A stretch of 64,000 bases of DNA from Demequina silvatica (GTDB taxonomy: Bacteria; Actinomycetota; Actinomycetes; Actinomycetales; Demequinaceae): contig NZ_BBMA01000002.1 of the NCBI RefSeq assembly GCF_000971215.1, positions 124,001-188,000 on the forward strand. The letters run 5' to 3'. Made by a program: the position numbers and the translations under genes. Each line of letters starts with the position of its first letter. Positions within the stretch are counted from its first letter, which is position 1. Shown one piece after another: positions 1 through 9,122 of this stretch. Below the pieces are notes generated by a model. The model saw nothing but the letters and a program-made list of their open reading frames with translations. It did not search any database and was not told where the DNA came from.

Positions 1-1977
1 CGCGGCAGCGCCTCCGCCACCGAGAGCGAGACCGTGGTGGTCCGCGCGGACGGCGCGACCTTCGGCGACGCCTCCTTCGACAAGGTGATCGCGGACGTGG
101 TCGCGGGCCTCGACGCCATCCCCGGCGTGGTCGAGGTGGCCGCACCGACCGCCGACCAGCCGTTCCCGGTCTCCGAGGACGGCACCGCGGCGCTCGTCAC
201 CGCCGAGGTCATGCCCGACGAGGAGGACGCCGTCGCTCTCGAGATCCAGCGCGCGACCGCCGCCGCCGACGTCGAGGGCTTCACCCTGCTCAACATGGGC
301 GAGGTCACGGCGCAGCAGGCGTTCGACGCGATCGCGGAGGAGTCGCTCATGCGCGGCGAGATGATCGGCATCTCGGTGGCGCTGGTGATCCTGGTGGTGG
401 TGTTCGGGGCGTTGGTGGCAGCCGGCCTGCCGCTCATGGTCGCCGCGGTGTCCATCGTCACGGCCCTCGGCGCGACCGCGATCGTCGGTCAGGTGTTCGA
501 GCTGTCCTTCTTCATCGTCAACATGATCACGATGATGGGCCTCGCGCTCGGCATCGACTACAGCCTGGTCGCGGTGCAGCGCTTCCGCGAGGAGCTCGCG
601 CACGGCCGCACCGTCAAGGAGGCCGTCGCGATCACCGGCTCGACCGCCAACCGCGCCGTCATGTTCTCAGGGATCACCGTGGTGATCTCCCTGATCGGCC
701 TGCTGCTGGTCCCGTCGACCATCATGCGCTCGCTCGGCGCGGGCGCGATCCTGGTCGCCATCATGTCCGTGATCGCGGCGCTCACGCTGCTGCCCGCGGT
801 GCTGCGCCTCCTGGGCCACCGCGTCAACCGCGGCCGCATCCCCACCGCCCACCCGGGCCGCGAGCCCAAGACGTGGACCGCCATCGCGCGCGCCGTCATC
901 GCGCGCCCGGCGATCTCCGCGGGCGTGGGCCTCGCGCTGCTGGTCGCGCTCGCGCTGCCGTTCCTGTCGATGCGCCTCACCTTCGCGGGCGTCGAGTCCC
1001 TGCCCGCGGACAACGAGATGCGCCAGGCCTCCGAGGTGCTGGTCGACCAGTTCGGCCAGGGCCAGAGCGGCACGGTGGTCGCGATCGACGACGCGGGCTC
1101 CGCGACCGTCCAGGTCGAGCAGCTCGCCCGCACCATCGAGGAGGACGCCGCGTTCGCGGAGACCGCCGTCGACTGGCACGGCGACGCCGCGTTCATCGAC
1201 ACCCGCGACGTCAACGACGCCTCCTCGATCGAGGCCGAGCAGGCCATCGACCGCCTCCGCACCGTCATGGCGCCCGCGGCGCTCGACGGCACCGACGCGG
1301 TCGCGTACGTGGGCGGCGACCAGGCGGAGTCGGACGACTTCACCGACACCATCCTCGACTACACCCCGTGGGTGCTGCTCACGGTGCTCGGCGCGACGTT
1401 CGTGCTGCTGCTGCTCGCATTCCGCACGCTCGCGATCCCCCTCACCGCGATCGCGCTCAACGTGCTCTCCGCGGGCGCGGCGCTGGGCCTCCTGGTCGGG
1501 GTGTTCCAGTACGGCTGGGGCGCGGAGCTGTTCGGGTTCGCGCAGGTCGACGGCATCGCCCCCTGGCTCCCGCTGTTCCTGTTCGCGGTGCTCTTCGGGC
1601 TGTCGATGGACTACCACGTGTTCCTCATCAGCCGCATCAAGGAGCGCTACGACGTCACCGGCGACACCCGCGACGCCGTGGTCCACGGCCTGTCGCGTAC
1701 CGGCTCGCTCATCACGGGCGCGGCGCTCATCATGGTCGCGGTGTTCCTGGGCTTCGCGCTCGGCGACCTCGCCGAGTTCCAGCAGATGGGCTTCGGGCTC
1801 GCCGCCGCGGTCATCATCGACGCGACCGTGGTCCGCACCGTCCTGGTGCCGTCCATCATGACGCTGCTGGGCCGCCACAACTGGTCCCTGCCGCGCTGGC
1901 TCGGCTGGCTCCCGCAGGTCCGGATCGAGGGCGCGGCACCCGAGCCGCCGCGCGAGAAGGAGCTCGTGGGGGTCTGA
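1..1977 (+). CDS. MMPL family exporter, 3' part
   Basis: The frame is open from the first base, so the true start lies upstream; the GTG at 34 is internal. The visible ~658 residues begin in an extracytoplasmic domain, pass through a block of hydrophobic segments (from about residue 125), a second soluble domain, and a final membrane block that ends in a short basic tail. This is the second-porter-domain layout of MMPL/RND exporters, which move lipids or small molecules out using the proton gradient. The motif GIDYSLVAVQRFREE and its later counterpart LSMDYHVFLISRIKE carry the conserved Asp-Tyr pairs of the family. Substrate unknown. It is convergent with ldh and ends at a hairpin made of an inverted GGACGATGCG pair. 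Confidence 0.9.
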   Translation, partial: RGSASATESETVVVRADGATFGDASFDKVIADVVAGLDAIPGVVEVAAPTADQPFPVSEDGTAALVTAEVMPDEEDAVALEIQRATAAADVEGFTLLNMGEVTAQQAFDAIAEESLMRGEMIGISVALVILVVVFGALVAAGLPLMVAAVSIVTALGATAIVGQVFELSFFIVNMITMMGLALGIDYSLVAVQRFREELAHGRTVKEAVAITGSTANRAVMFSGITVVISLIGLLLVPSTIMRSLGAGAILVAIMSVIAALTLLPAVLRLLGHRVNRGRIPTAHPGREPKTWTAIARAVIARPAISAGVGLALLVALALPFLSMRLTFAGVESLPADNEMRQASEVLVDQFGQGQSGTVVAIDDAGSATVQVEQLARTIEEDAAFAETAVDWHGDAAFIDTRDVNDASSIEAEQAIDRLRTVMAPAALDGTDAVAYVGGDQAESDDFTDTILDYTPWVLLTVLGATFVLLLLAFRTLAIPLTAIALNVLSAGAALGLLVGVFQYGWGAELFGFAQVDGIAPWLPLFLFAVLFGLSMDYHVFLISRIKERYDVTGDTRDAVVHGLSRTGSLITGAALIMVAVFLGFALGDLAEFQQMGFGLAAAVIIDATVVRTVLVPSIMTLLGRHNWSLPRWLGWLPQVRIEGAAPEPPREKELVGV

Positions 1978-1987
1978 ACCCCGAGAA

Positions 1988-2030
1988 GGGACGATGCGCC
2001 GGGAGCCTCACGCTCCCGGCGCATCGTTCC
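1988..2030. terminator. Bidirectional terminator hairpin between MMPL gene and ldh, built from the GGACGATGCG repeat
   Basis: Arms 1991-2006 and 2012-2027 pair perfectly over 16 bp with a 5-nt loop. The outer part is a GGACGATGCG copy facing an inverted variant with one changed base. It sits between two convergent genes, so it can end both transcripts. Confidence 0.8.
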
Positions 2031-2046
2031 GCGTGGTGGGGTGGGG

Positions 2047-3000
2047 TCAGCCGACCCCGAAGCGGTTCGCGGTCTCCTTGATGGAGCGGGCGGACGCCTC
2101 GAGGAGGGCCTTCTCCGAGTCGTCCATCGGGGTGGTGGCCTGGTGCTCGATGCCGTTGCGGCCGATCACGGCGGGCAGCGACATGCAGACCTCGCCGACG
2201 CCCGGGTAGTCGATGAGCGTCGAGACCGGCATGATGCGGCGCTGGTCGCCCAGGACCGCCTCGACGATCCGCGCTCCCGCGGCGCCGACGGCGTAGTTGG
2301 TCGCACCCTTGCCCTCGATGATCGTGTACGCGGAGCGCATCACGTCGTGGTGGATCTGCTCACGCACCTCGGGCGTCATGACGATCTCGCCGTCGCGGCC
2401 GCGCCACTCCATGAGCGGCTGGCCGCCGATGGTGGCCGAGGACCACAGCGCCACCTCGGAGTCGCCGTGCTCGCCCGCGATGTACGCGTGCACGTTGCCC
2501 ACCGCGATGTCGCAGTACTTGGCCACCTGGTGGCGCAGGCGCGACGTGTCGAGCGCGGTGCCGGAGCCGAACATGCGGCTCGGGTCCATGCCGGACTTCT
2601 TGATCGCGGCGTACGTCACCACGTCGACCGGGTTGGTCACCAGGATGTAGATGGCGTCGGGCGCGACCTCGAGCAGCGGCGGCAGCACCTTGTCCATGAG
2701 GGAGATGGTCGCGCCGGCGAGGTCCATGCGGGTCTGGCCGGGCTGCTGCTTCGCGCCGGCGGTGATGACCACCACGTCCGAGTCCTCGACCACCCCGATG
2801 TCCGAGGAGCCGAGCACCGTCGCCTCGGGCATGAACTGGATGCCCTGCGCCAGGTCGAGCGCCTCCGCCTCGACCTTCGCGGTGTTGATGTCGTACAGCG
2901 CGACGGTCCGCGCGAATCCGCGCATCAGGCCTGCGTAGGCGAGGGTCGAGCCCACGGCTCCTGCGCCGACGATCGACACCTTCGAGGTCTTGTCCGACAT
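2047..3000 (-). CDS. ldh: L-lactate dehydrogenase
   Basis: Reduces pyruvate to L-lactate with NADH, the redox-balancing step of homolactic or mixed-acid fermentation in the cytoplasm. The 317 residues match the usual LDH length. Visible motifs are the Rossmann GAGAVG (about 11-16), the substrate-loop Arg in QPGQTRMDL (about R91), NPVD (123-126), the Asp/Arg pair in ALDTSRLR, and the catalytic His of AGEHGDSE (about H178). The ATG at 3000 is preceded by an AGGAGG Shine-Dalgarno sequence, and a TAGGCT -10-like hexamer lies at 3031-3036. The LDH active-site pattern argues against malate dehydrogenase, but the allosteric class cannot be told from sequence alone. Confidence 0.95.
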   Translation of the reverse strand: MSDKTSKVSIVGAGAVGSTLAYAGLMRGFARTVALYDINTAKVEAEALDLAQGIQFMPEATVLGSSDIGVVEDSDVVVITAGAKQQPGQTRMDLAGATISLMDKVLPPLLEVAPDAIYILVTNPVDVVTYAAIKKSGMDPSRMFGSGTALDTSRLRHQVAKYCDIAVGNVHAYIAGEHGDSEVALWSSATIGGQPLMEWRGRDGEIVMTPEVREQIHHDVMRSAYTIIEGKGATNYAVGAAGARIVEAVLGDQRRIMPVSTLIDYPGVGEVCMSLPAVIGRNGIEHQATTPMDDSEKALLEASARSIKETANRFGVG

Positions 3001-3082
3001 GCCATCCTCCTGGGGTAACGGTCCAGGTCGAGCCTAGCGGCGGGGGACGATGCGCGTCGCGCGTCAGGGACGATGCGGCGGT

Positions 3083-3700
3083 TCAGCCCGCGTCCGACAG
3101 GCAGGAGGTCTCGGGCTCGGGACCGGGGACGCTGGCCGAGAGCGCGCCGTCACCCTGGGTCGAGTTGATGGTCGCCCATGCGGCCACGTCGACGCAGCCG
3201 TCGCGGCCGATCCCCCACCACGGGTAGACCTCCTGGTGCGACTCCATGCCTGTCGCCGCGTCCAGGGTGCCCACCTCGAAGCGCAGCGAGGTCTCGCCGC
3301 AGCCGAACGTCATCTCCGCGAGCGAGTCGCCCATCGACGGCGGCCCGAAGTCCCACTCGCCGCACGTCGCGTCGCCCACCACGATCCCGGCGTCCAGCGC
3401 CGAGAGTCCGCCCGTGCCCTCGCAGCCCGTGCCGGCGTGCACGCTCGCGACGGTGTCGCCCGCGAGCGAGGTGTCGGTCCACGCGCGCCACGGCAGCGCC
3501 GCGATCACCGGGCGCCGTTCCGTGCCCTCGAGGGTGGTGGAGAAGGCGACGTCGACGCAGTGCCCCGACTCCTCATCGGTGAGCGTCCACTCGCGCTCGA
3601 CCGGCACCTTCGTGACGGCCGCCGCCGGCACCCACGGCACCGCGAGCGCCGCCACGACCACCGCCACGGCGACCGCTCCCGCCCAGGCCCACCCGCGCAT
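3083..3700 (-). CDS. Exported or membrane-anchored protein of unknown function
   Basis: A 205-residue protein with an N-terminal hydrophobic segment (about 5-28, ending at a possible Ala-Ala-Ala cleavage site) and then a soluble extracytoplasmic part with several cysteines (GHCVDV, TGCEG, ATCGEW, FGCGE, DGCVDV, ETSCLS), probably disulfide-bonded. I do not recognise the family. The start codon lies inside a GGACGATGCG repeat: the repeat supplies the ATG, and the run of G before it acts as the ribosome-binding site. It is codirectional with and just downstream of pcrA, but nothing visible links it to DNA repair. Confidence 0.7.
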   Translation of the reverse strand: MRGWAWAGAVAVAVVVAALAVPWVPAAAVTKVPVEREWTLTDEESGHCVDVAFSTTLEGTERRPVIAALPWRAWTDTSLAGDTVASVHAGTGCEGTGGLSALDAGIVVGDATCGEWDFGPPSMGDSLAEMTFGCGETSLRFEVGTLDAATGMESHQEVYPWWGIGRDGCVDVAAWATINSTQGDGALSASVPGPEPETSCLSDAG

Positions 3701-3757
3701 CGTCCCCCCTTGAGGCTCGGCACCGACGCCTACCTGGGGGAACGCTAGCGCCGGCGG

Positions 3758-6340
3758 CTACAGCTTGTCGAGGGAGTTGAAGCGCAGGACCAGCCGCTTG
3801 ACGTCTCCGCCGAAGTCGACCTTCACCACCGCGTTGCGGCCCACGCCCTCGGTGCCGACCACCTTGCCCATGCCGAACTTGTCGTGAAGCACGCGCTCGC
3901 CCACCTCGAAGCCGATGTCGCCCGCGCCCGCGCCCGGCGGGCTCGGGGGCACGCGGCGCGTGGTGACGGCGCCGGCGCGCGAGTACGAGTTGCCGTCCTC
4001 GCGGTCCTGGTTGCCGCCGTAGCCACCCGAGCCGTAGCCCATCCCGGACCACGCGCCACCCCGGGAGGAGCCGCGGTCCGACTGTGCGCGCAGCGAGGAC
4101 ATGGTCACCGCGGCGCGGGTCCACTCCATCAGCTCCGCGGGGATCTCCTCGACGAACCGGCTCGCGGTGAAGTACTGCGGCGCGCCCCAGCTCGAACGGG
4201 CCTCCGCGCGCGTGAGGTAGAGGCGCTCGCGGGCCCGGGTGAGGCCCACGTAGGCGAGGCGGCGCTCCTCCTCCATGTCCTTGGTGTCGCCGGACTCGAT
4301 GGATCGCATGTGCGGGAACGTGCCGTCCTCCATGCCGGTGAGGAACACCACGGGGAACTCGAGGCCCTTCGCGGTGTGGAGCGTCATCATGGTGACCACG
4401 CCGCCCGTGCCGTCGGTGTCGGGGACCTGGTCCGCGTCCGCGACCAGCGCGACCTTCTCGAGGAAGTCCGCGAGCGTGCCCTCGGGGTTCTCCTCGGAGA
4501 ACTCGCGGCCCACGGCCACGAGCTCCATGATGTTCTCGATCCGGCTCGCGTCCTGGGGGTCCTCGGAGCTCCGCAGCGCCGCCAGCAGGCCGGTGCGGTC
4601 GGCGATCGCGTCGAGCACGCCCGCCGGGCCGTTGTCCGCCGCGAGCGCCCGGAGGTCGTCCATCAGGCGCACGAAGTCCGCGATGGCGCGCTGCGAGCGG
4701 GCCTGGATCGGGGCATCGTCCAGGCGACGCAGCGCCGTGCCGAAGCTGGCCGTCTCGCCCGCGGCCACCAGCGTGCGGCGCACGCCCTCGACCGCCTCGA
4801 CCGCCGTGTCGCCGATGCCGCGCTTGGGCTCGTTGATGATGCGGCGGGTGGCGACGTCGTCGTCCTCGTTCACCACGGCGGCGAGGTACGCGAGCATGTC
4901 CTTGATCTCGCGGCGCTCGTAGAAGCGCGTGCCGCCGACCACCTTGTAGGGGATCTCGGCGCGGATGAAGCGCTCCTCGACGGCGCGGGACTGCGCGTTG
5001 GCGCGGTACATGATGGCGATGTCGGTGGGCGCGACGCCGTCCTCGTCCATGAGGCGCTTGATCTCGGTCGCGATGTACTGCGCCTCGCCCTGCTCGGTGT
5101 CCGCGGCGTAACCCTTGATCTTCTCCCCCGCGCCCGAGTCGGTCCACAGGTTCTTGGGGCGGCGGTCCGCGTTGTTCTGGATGACCGTGTTCGCGGCGGT
5201 GAGGATATTCTGCGTGGAGCGGTAGTTCTGCTCGAGGCGCACCAGGTGCGCGTTCGGGTAGTCCTTCTCGAACTCCATGATGTTGCGGATGGTGGCGCCG
5301 CGGAACGCGTAGATCGACTGGTCCGCGTCACCCACGACGGTGAGCTCGCCGGCCGGCAGGCTCGCGTCGTCGGACGGCCCCACCAGCTCGCGCACCAGGA
5401 TGTACTGGGCGTGGTTGGTGTCCTGGTACTCGTCGACCAGGATGTGGCGGAACCGCTCGCGGTAGGCGCGCGCCACCTGGGGGTGGTTCTGGAGCAGCGC
5501 GACCGTCTTCACGATGATGTCGTCGAAGTCGACCGCGTTGGCAGCCTCGAGCCGCCGCTGGTACAGCGGGTAGGCGGTCGCGGCGGCGTGCTCGATGGAG
5601 AACTTGCTGGCCATCGAGGCGCCCGCGAGCGCGATCTCGGGGTCGATGAGCTCGTCCTTGAACTTGCCGATCCGCCCCAGGATCGCCTTGGGCGTGAACT
5701 TCTTGGGGTCGAGGTTCAGCTCCTTCATGACGAGCTTCATGAGGTTGACCTGGTCGGACGTGTCGTAGATCGAGAACGTGCTGCTCAGGCCGGCGAGCTT
5801 GTGGTCCGCGCGCAGGATCCGGACGCACGCACTGTGGAACGTCGCGACCCACATGCCGCGCGCCTCGGGCCCCACGAGCGCCTCGACGCGCTCGCGCATC
5901 TCCGCCGCGGCCTTGTTGGTGAAGGTGATCGCGAGGATCTGGTGCGGGCGCGCGCGATGCGTCTCGAGCAGGTGCGCGATGCGGTGCGTGAGCACGCGCG
6001 TCTTGCCCGACCCGGCGCCGGCCATGATGAGCAGCGCCTCGCCCTGGTGGGTGACGGCCTCCGCCTGCGGCGGATTGAGGCCCTCCACCAGGGACGATGC
6101 GTCGCGCACCGGCCGGTTCGCGGCCGGGGCGGGCCTGTGGTGGCCCGAGAGGATGGGGGCCGGCGGGATCCACGCGTCCTCGGGCTCGGGCTCGTACGCC
6201 TCGTCGGGTGCGGGCGCGAACCACTCCTCCGGCTCGGGCTCGACCGGCTCCGGCTCGACGGGCTCGGGCGCGGCGTTCGCGGGCGTGGCGGGCTGGGGCT
6301 CCGAAGGATCGGTGCCGTCGAGTTCGAAGAGCGCATCCAT
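3758..6340 (-). CDS. pcrA: ATP-dependent 3'-5' DNA helicase, UvrD/PcrA family
   Basis: Superfamily 1A helicase that unwinds DNA in excision repair and replication restart and removes bound proteins. All motifs are visible: Q motif NPPQAEAV, Walker A AGAGSGKT (about 107-114), Ia ITFTNKAAAEM, II VDEYQDTN, III GDADQSIYAFRGA, IV LEQNYRST, V TLHTAKGLEFPVVFL, VI YVGLTRARERLYL. The C-terminal ~50 residues (GERVLHDKFGMGKVV) are the Tudor-like domain that contacts RNA polymerase in PcrA. An acidic Pro/Glu-rich extension of about 80 residues precedes the core. A TAGACT hexamer lies 9 nt before the ATG. A GGACGATGCG copy encodes part of the N-terminal linker (RDASSLVEG). Confidence 0.95.
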   Translation of the reverse strand: MDALFELDGTDPSEPQPATPANAAPEPVEPEPVEPEPEEWFAPAPDEAYEPEPEDAWIPPAPILSGHHRPAPAANRPVRDASSLVEGLNPPQAEAVTHQGEALLIMAGAGSGKTRVLTHRIAHLLETHRARPHQILAITFTNKAAAEMRERVEALVGPEARGMWVATFHSACVRILRADHKLAGLSSTFSIYDTSDQVNLMKLVMKELNLDPKKFTPKAILGRIGKFKDELIDPEIALAGASMASKFSIEHAAATAYPLYQRRLEAANAVDFDDIIVKTVALLQNHPQVARAYRERFRHILVDEYQDTNHAQYILVRELVGPSDDASLPAGELTVVGDADQSIYAFRGATIRNIMEFEKDYPNAHLVRLEQNYRSTQNILTAANTVIQNNADRRPKNLWTDSGAGEKIKGYAADTEQGEAQYIATEIKRLMDEDGVAPTDIAIMYRANAQSRAVEERFIRAEIPYKVVGGTRFYERREIKDMLAYLAAVVNEDDDVATRRIINEPKRGIGDTAVEAVEGVRRTLVAAGETASFGTALRRLDDAPIQARSQRAIADFVRLMDDLRALAADNGPAGVLDAIADRTGLLAALRSSEDPQDASRIENIMELVAVGREFSEENPEGTLADFLEKVALVADADQVPDTDGTGGVVTMMTLHTAKGLEFPVVFLTGMEDGTFPHMRSIESGDTKDMEEERRLAYVGLTRARERLYLTRAEARSSWGAPQYFTASRFVEEIPAELMEWTRAAVTMSSLRAQSDRGSSRGGAWSGMGYGSGGYGGNQDREDGNSYSRAGAVTTRRVPPSPPGAGAGDIGFEVGERVLHDKFGMGKVVGTEGVGRNAVVKVDFGGDVKRLVLRFNSLDKL

Positions 6341-6418
6341 GACCCGGAAAGTCTAGGCGCTGCCTCCGACCCCCGCCCCCGCCAAGGTTCGGTCCGGTTC
6401 GCTGCGCACAGTCGCACG

Positions 6419-6471
6419 CGCGACACGCCGCCGGGTCCCGCCTGTGAACGTGTCCAGGCCCGCGTGTCGCG
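6419..6471. repeat. 10-bp inverted repeat in the gap between pcrA and the upstream gene
   Basis: CGCGACACGC (6419-6428) and its exact complement (6462-6471) flank 33 bp. It lies downstream of the 6503-7327 gene and upstream of pcrA, so it could be a weak terminator or an operator. No T-run follows. Confidence 0.35.
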
Positions 6472-6502
6472 GCCCGGACCGTGCTGAGCGAACTCGGCGC
6501 GA

Positions 6503-7327
6503 TCAGGCCTTCGGGGCCGTGCCGAACGCCTCGAGCGCCTCGAGCGCCTCGTCCGCCGCACGCCGGACCTCGGGATCCGGGTCCGCGTCGCACAGGCGGA
6601 TGAGGTCGCGCCACACGTTGCGGTCGCTCACGGAGCGGTGCATGCGAGCCAGCAGCTCGTGGCAGCGCGCGAACGTGACGCGGCCCTCGGCGACCTCGTC
6701 GGCGGCGAGGCAGCCCAGGTGCGGCGCGAGCGCGACGAGCATCTCGAGCGCCTCGTCCACGCCCTCGGGCTCCGCGACGGGAGCCTCGGACGCCTCCGCG
6801 TCGGCGGCGTCGAACACCTGGCCGGCCGCCCCCTCGCCCACCGCCTCGGAGACCTCGTCGCCCGACGCGACCGGGGCATCGTCCCCCGTCTCATCCTCGG
6901 GCTCGAACACCAGGTCCGGCACCACGGCGAGCGGGAACGCGAGCGTCGGCAGCGACGGCTCCGGCGTCGCGACGGTCTCGGGGACCGGCACGACCACCGG
7001 CACCTCGCCGGACTGGCGAGGGAGCCGGATGACCTCGTCGGGCTCGATGCGCGGGGGCGCGGCCGGGCCCACCCGCATGGGCAGGCCGGCCGAGGACTGC
7101 TCGAACGGGCCCACGTGCTGCGGGACCGCGGCGAGCGGCGGCGGCGCGGGCGGCGAGGGATTCGCCTCCCGATCCTGCTGGCGCACGGACCACGGCCGCG
7201 CGTTCCAGTACTCGTGTGCGCGGTTGCGCCGCGCGCGCCTGCCTACGAACCCGTCGTCGCCGGGCGCGACCGCGCCCGCCGGCGGCGCGGCGGTCCGCAT
7301 CAGCCCCTCAGCCTCATTGCCCCCCAT
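6503..7327 (-). CDS. Hypothetical protein with helical C-terminal domain
   Basis: A 274-residue protein not assigned to a family. The first ~180 residues are Pro/Ala/acid-rich and look disordered. The last ~90 (ALEMLVALAPHLGCLAADE onward) are amphipathic helices ending in DPDPEVRRAADEALEAL, which resembles a HEAT-type repeat. No signal peptide or membrane segment. I chose the ATG at 7327 over upstream starts because TATGGT lies exactly 7 nt before it, the leaderless-promoter spacing seen at many genes here. One near-copy of the GGACGATGCG repeat (6876-6884) encodes GDDAPV in the disordered part. Confidence 0.6.
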   Translation of the reverse strand: MGGNEAEGLMRTAAPPAGAVAPGDDGFVGRRARRNRAHEYWNARPWSVRQQDREANPSPPAPPPLAAVPQHVGPFEQSSAGLPMRVGPAAPPRIEPDEVIRLPRQSGEVPVVVPVPETVATPEPSLPTLAFPLAVVPDLVFEPEDETGDDAPVASGDEVSEAVGEGAAGQVFDAADAEASEAPVAEPEGVDEALEMLVALAPHLGCLAADEVAEGRVTFARCHELLARMHRSVSDRNVWRDLIRLCDADPDPEVRRAADEALEALEAFGTAPKA

Positions 7328-7334
7328 GGGTCCG

Positions 7335-7340
7335 ACCATA
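7335..7340 (-). promoter_or_regulatory. Leaderless -10 hexamer (TATGGT, 7 nt before ATG)
   Basis: TATGGT on the minus strand followed by 7 nt and the ATG at 7327; no Shine-Dalgarno is needed for an mRNA that starts at the codon. Confidence 0.5.
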
Positions 7341-7396
7341 GGACGGACCGTGTCAGGGCACAACCCCTGCGACGCTACCTAGCAGGGATATCACCG

Positions 7397-8890
7397 TTAT
7401 CGTGCGCGACGTCGGCGCGACACGCCGGAACCGCCGCGCGACGAGAACGCCGCGGCGCCCCCGGTGCTGCCGGCGGACGCGGCGTGGCCGCCGGCGCCGC
7501 CGCGCGAGGCGGGGCGCTGGGTGCGCTGCTGCGAGCCGCCCGTGGAGGAGCCGGCACCGTTCGAGGCGCCCGCGCCGCCGTGACCGCGGCCCCGACGGCG
7601 ACCGCCGCCGCGGGCCTGGTCGCCCGAGCCCGAACCCGCACCCGAGCCCGCGCCGTTCCGCGGCGCCTTCGAGCGCTGTGCGGGCTGCGGCACCGGTCCG
7701 GCGGCGGTCGGCGCGACGAACGCGGCGACCTCGCCCACCAGGCGGGTGACCTGCGAGGAAGCCGCGCTGACCTCCTGCGGCTTCACGGTGATGTTGGCCT
7801 TGCGCAGCAGCTGCTGGGTCTCGCGGCGCTGCTCGGGCGTCACCACGGTGACCACGTCGCCCGCGGAGCCGGCACGCGCGGTGCGGCCGGAGCGGTGGAG
7901 GTACGCCTTGTGCTCGGCCGGCGGGTCCACGTGGACCACCAGCTCGACCCCGTCGACGTGGACGCCGCGCGCCGCGACGTCCGTGGCGACCAGGACGCGG
8001 ACCGTGTCGCCGGCGAACGCCGCGAGGTTGCGGTCGCGGGCGTTCTGCGACAGGTTGCCGTGCAGGTCGACCGCCGGGATGCCGGCCGCGGTCAGCTGCT
8101 TCGCGAGCTTCTTTGCCTGGTGCTTGGTGCGGGTGAACAGGATGCGGCGCGACGTGCCCGACGCGAGCGTGTGGATGAGGTCGCGCTTGGCGTCCGCGCC
8201 GGCCACGTGGAACACGTGGTGCGTCATCGCCTCGACGGGGCTGTCGGCGGAGTCCACCGCGTGCGTGATCGGGTCGTTCAGGAACCTCTTGACCAGCTTG
8301 TCCACGCCGTTGTCGAGCGTCGCGGAGAACAGCAGGCGCTGGCCGCGCTGCGGGGTCTTGGACATGATGCGGGTGACGCCGGGCAGGAAGCCCAGGTCCG
8401 CCATGTGGTCGGCCTCGTCGAGCACGGTCACCTCGACGGCGTCGAGCGACACGTGGCCCTGGCCCATGAGGTCCTCGAGGCGGCCGGGGCAGGCCACCAC
8501 GATCTCGACGCCGGCGCGCAGGGCGCGCTCCTGGCGCTGCTGGCTCACGCCGCCGAAGATGGTGGTGGTGCGCATGCCGAACGCCTCCGCGAGCGGGGCG
8601 ATGACGGCGTCGATCTGGGTGGCGAGCTCGCGGGTGGGCGCGAGGATGAGCGCGCGGGGGCGGCCCGGCTTCGCGCGGCCGCCGCGGGCGCCCAGGCGCG
8701 CTGCGGTGGGCAGCGAGAACGCGAGGGTCTTGCCGGAGCCGGTGCGGCCGCGGCCCAGCACGTCGCGACCGGCGAGCGTGTCGGGCAGCGTTCCCACCTG
8801 GATGGGGAACGCGTGGGTCTTGCCCTCGCGCTCGAGGACGTCCGTCAGCTGGACGGGCACGCCGAGCTCGGCGAAGGTGGTGGAGGACAT
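7397..8890 (-). CDS. DEAD-box RNA helicase
   Basis: ATP-dependent RNA unwinding, typically in ribosome assembly, mRNA turnover or cold adaptation. Motifs in order: Q motif (FAELGVPVQL...PIQ, residues 6-31), Walker A GRTGSGKT (48-55), PTRELATQI, DEAD in VLDEADHMADLGF, SAT in LLFSATL, and HRSGRTARAG (motif VI). After residue ~370 comes a Gly/Arg/Ser-rich tail typical of RNA-binding extensions. The frame stays open upstream, but the ATG at 8890 gives the normal family N terminus and has a GAAAGG ribosome-binding site about 8 nt before it. The gap to the divergent gene at 9123 is long (~230 bp) and may hold a regulated leader; a GGACGATGCG copy (8911-8920) lies in it. Confidence 0.93.
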   Translation of the reverse strand: MSSTTFAELGVPVQLTDVLEREGKTHAFPIQVGTLPDTLAGRDVLGRGRTGSGKTLAFSLPTAARLGARGGRAKPGRPRALILAPTRELATQIDAVIAPLAEAFGMRTTTIFGGVSQQRQERALRAGVEIVVACPGRLEDLMGQGHVSLDAVEVTVLDEADHMADLGFLPGVTRIMSKTPQRGQRLLFSATLDNGVDKLVKRFLNDPITHAVDSADSPVEAMTHHVFHVAGADAKRDLIHTLASGTSRRILFTRTKHQAKKLAKQLTAAGIPAVDLHGNLSQNARDRNLAAFAGDTVRVLVATDVAARGVHVDGVELVVHVDPPAEHKAYLHRSGRTARAGSAGDVVTVVTPEQRRETQQLLRKANITVKPQEVSAASSQVTRLVGEVAAFVAPTAAGPVPQPAQRSKAPRNGAGSGAGSGSGDQARGGGRRRGRGHGGAGASNGAGSSTGGSQQRTQRPASRGGAGGHAASAGSTGGAAAFSSRGGSGVSRRRRAR

Positions 8891-9110
8891 GCGTGTGCCT
8901 TTCGGGCAGGGGACGATGCGCACGTCGCCCGGGCGGGCGAGCGCACCTTCAGTGGTGGCGAAGGCGGAGGTGTCCGCTCTCGTTCGCCGAAGAGAATTTC
9001 TACGAGCCGCGCAGCCGGGATCCCCGGGCGCTGGCGAGAAGTGGAAGCAATCTGCGACGCAGGAGGGCCGGTATCGACCCTGCAAGTACCCCCAAGGGTA
9101 GCAGGCGCGG

Positions 9111-9116
9111 CAGAAT
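9111..9116 (+). promoter_or_regulatory. Possible leaderless -10 (CAGAAT, 6 nt before ATG)
   Basis: CAGAAT ends 6 nt before the ATG at 9123, with no ribosome-binding site. Confidence 0.4.
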
Positions 9117-9122
9117 CACCTC

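Noticed and set aside
667..1878. Long open frames opposite the MMPL gene
   Set aside because: They are Arg/Asp/Gly/His-rich frames that mirror the codon pattern of the real gene in G+C-rich DNA; no start signal and no family resemblance. The same applies to the other long antisense frames.
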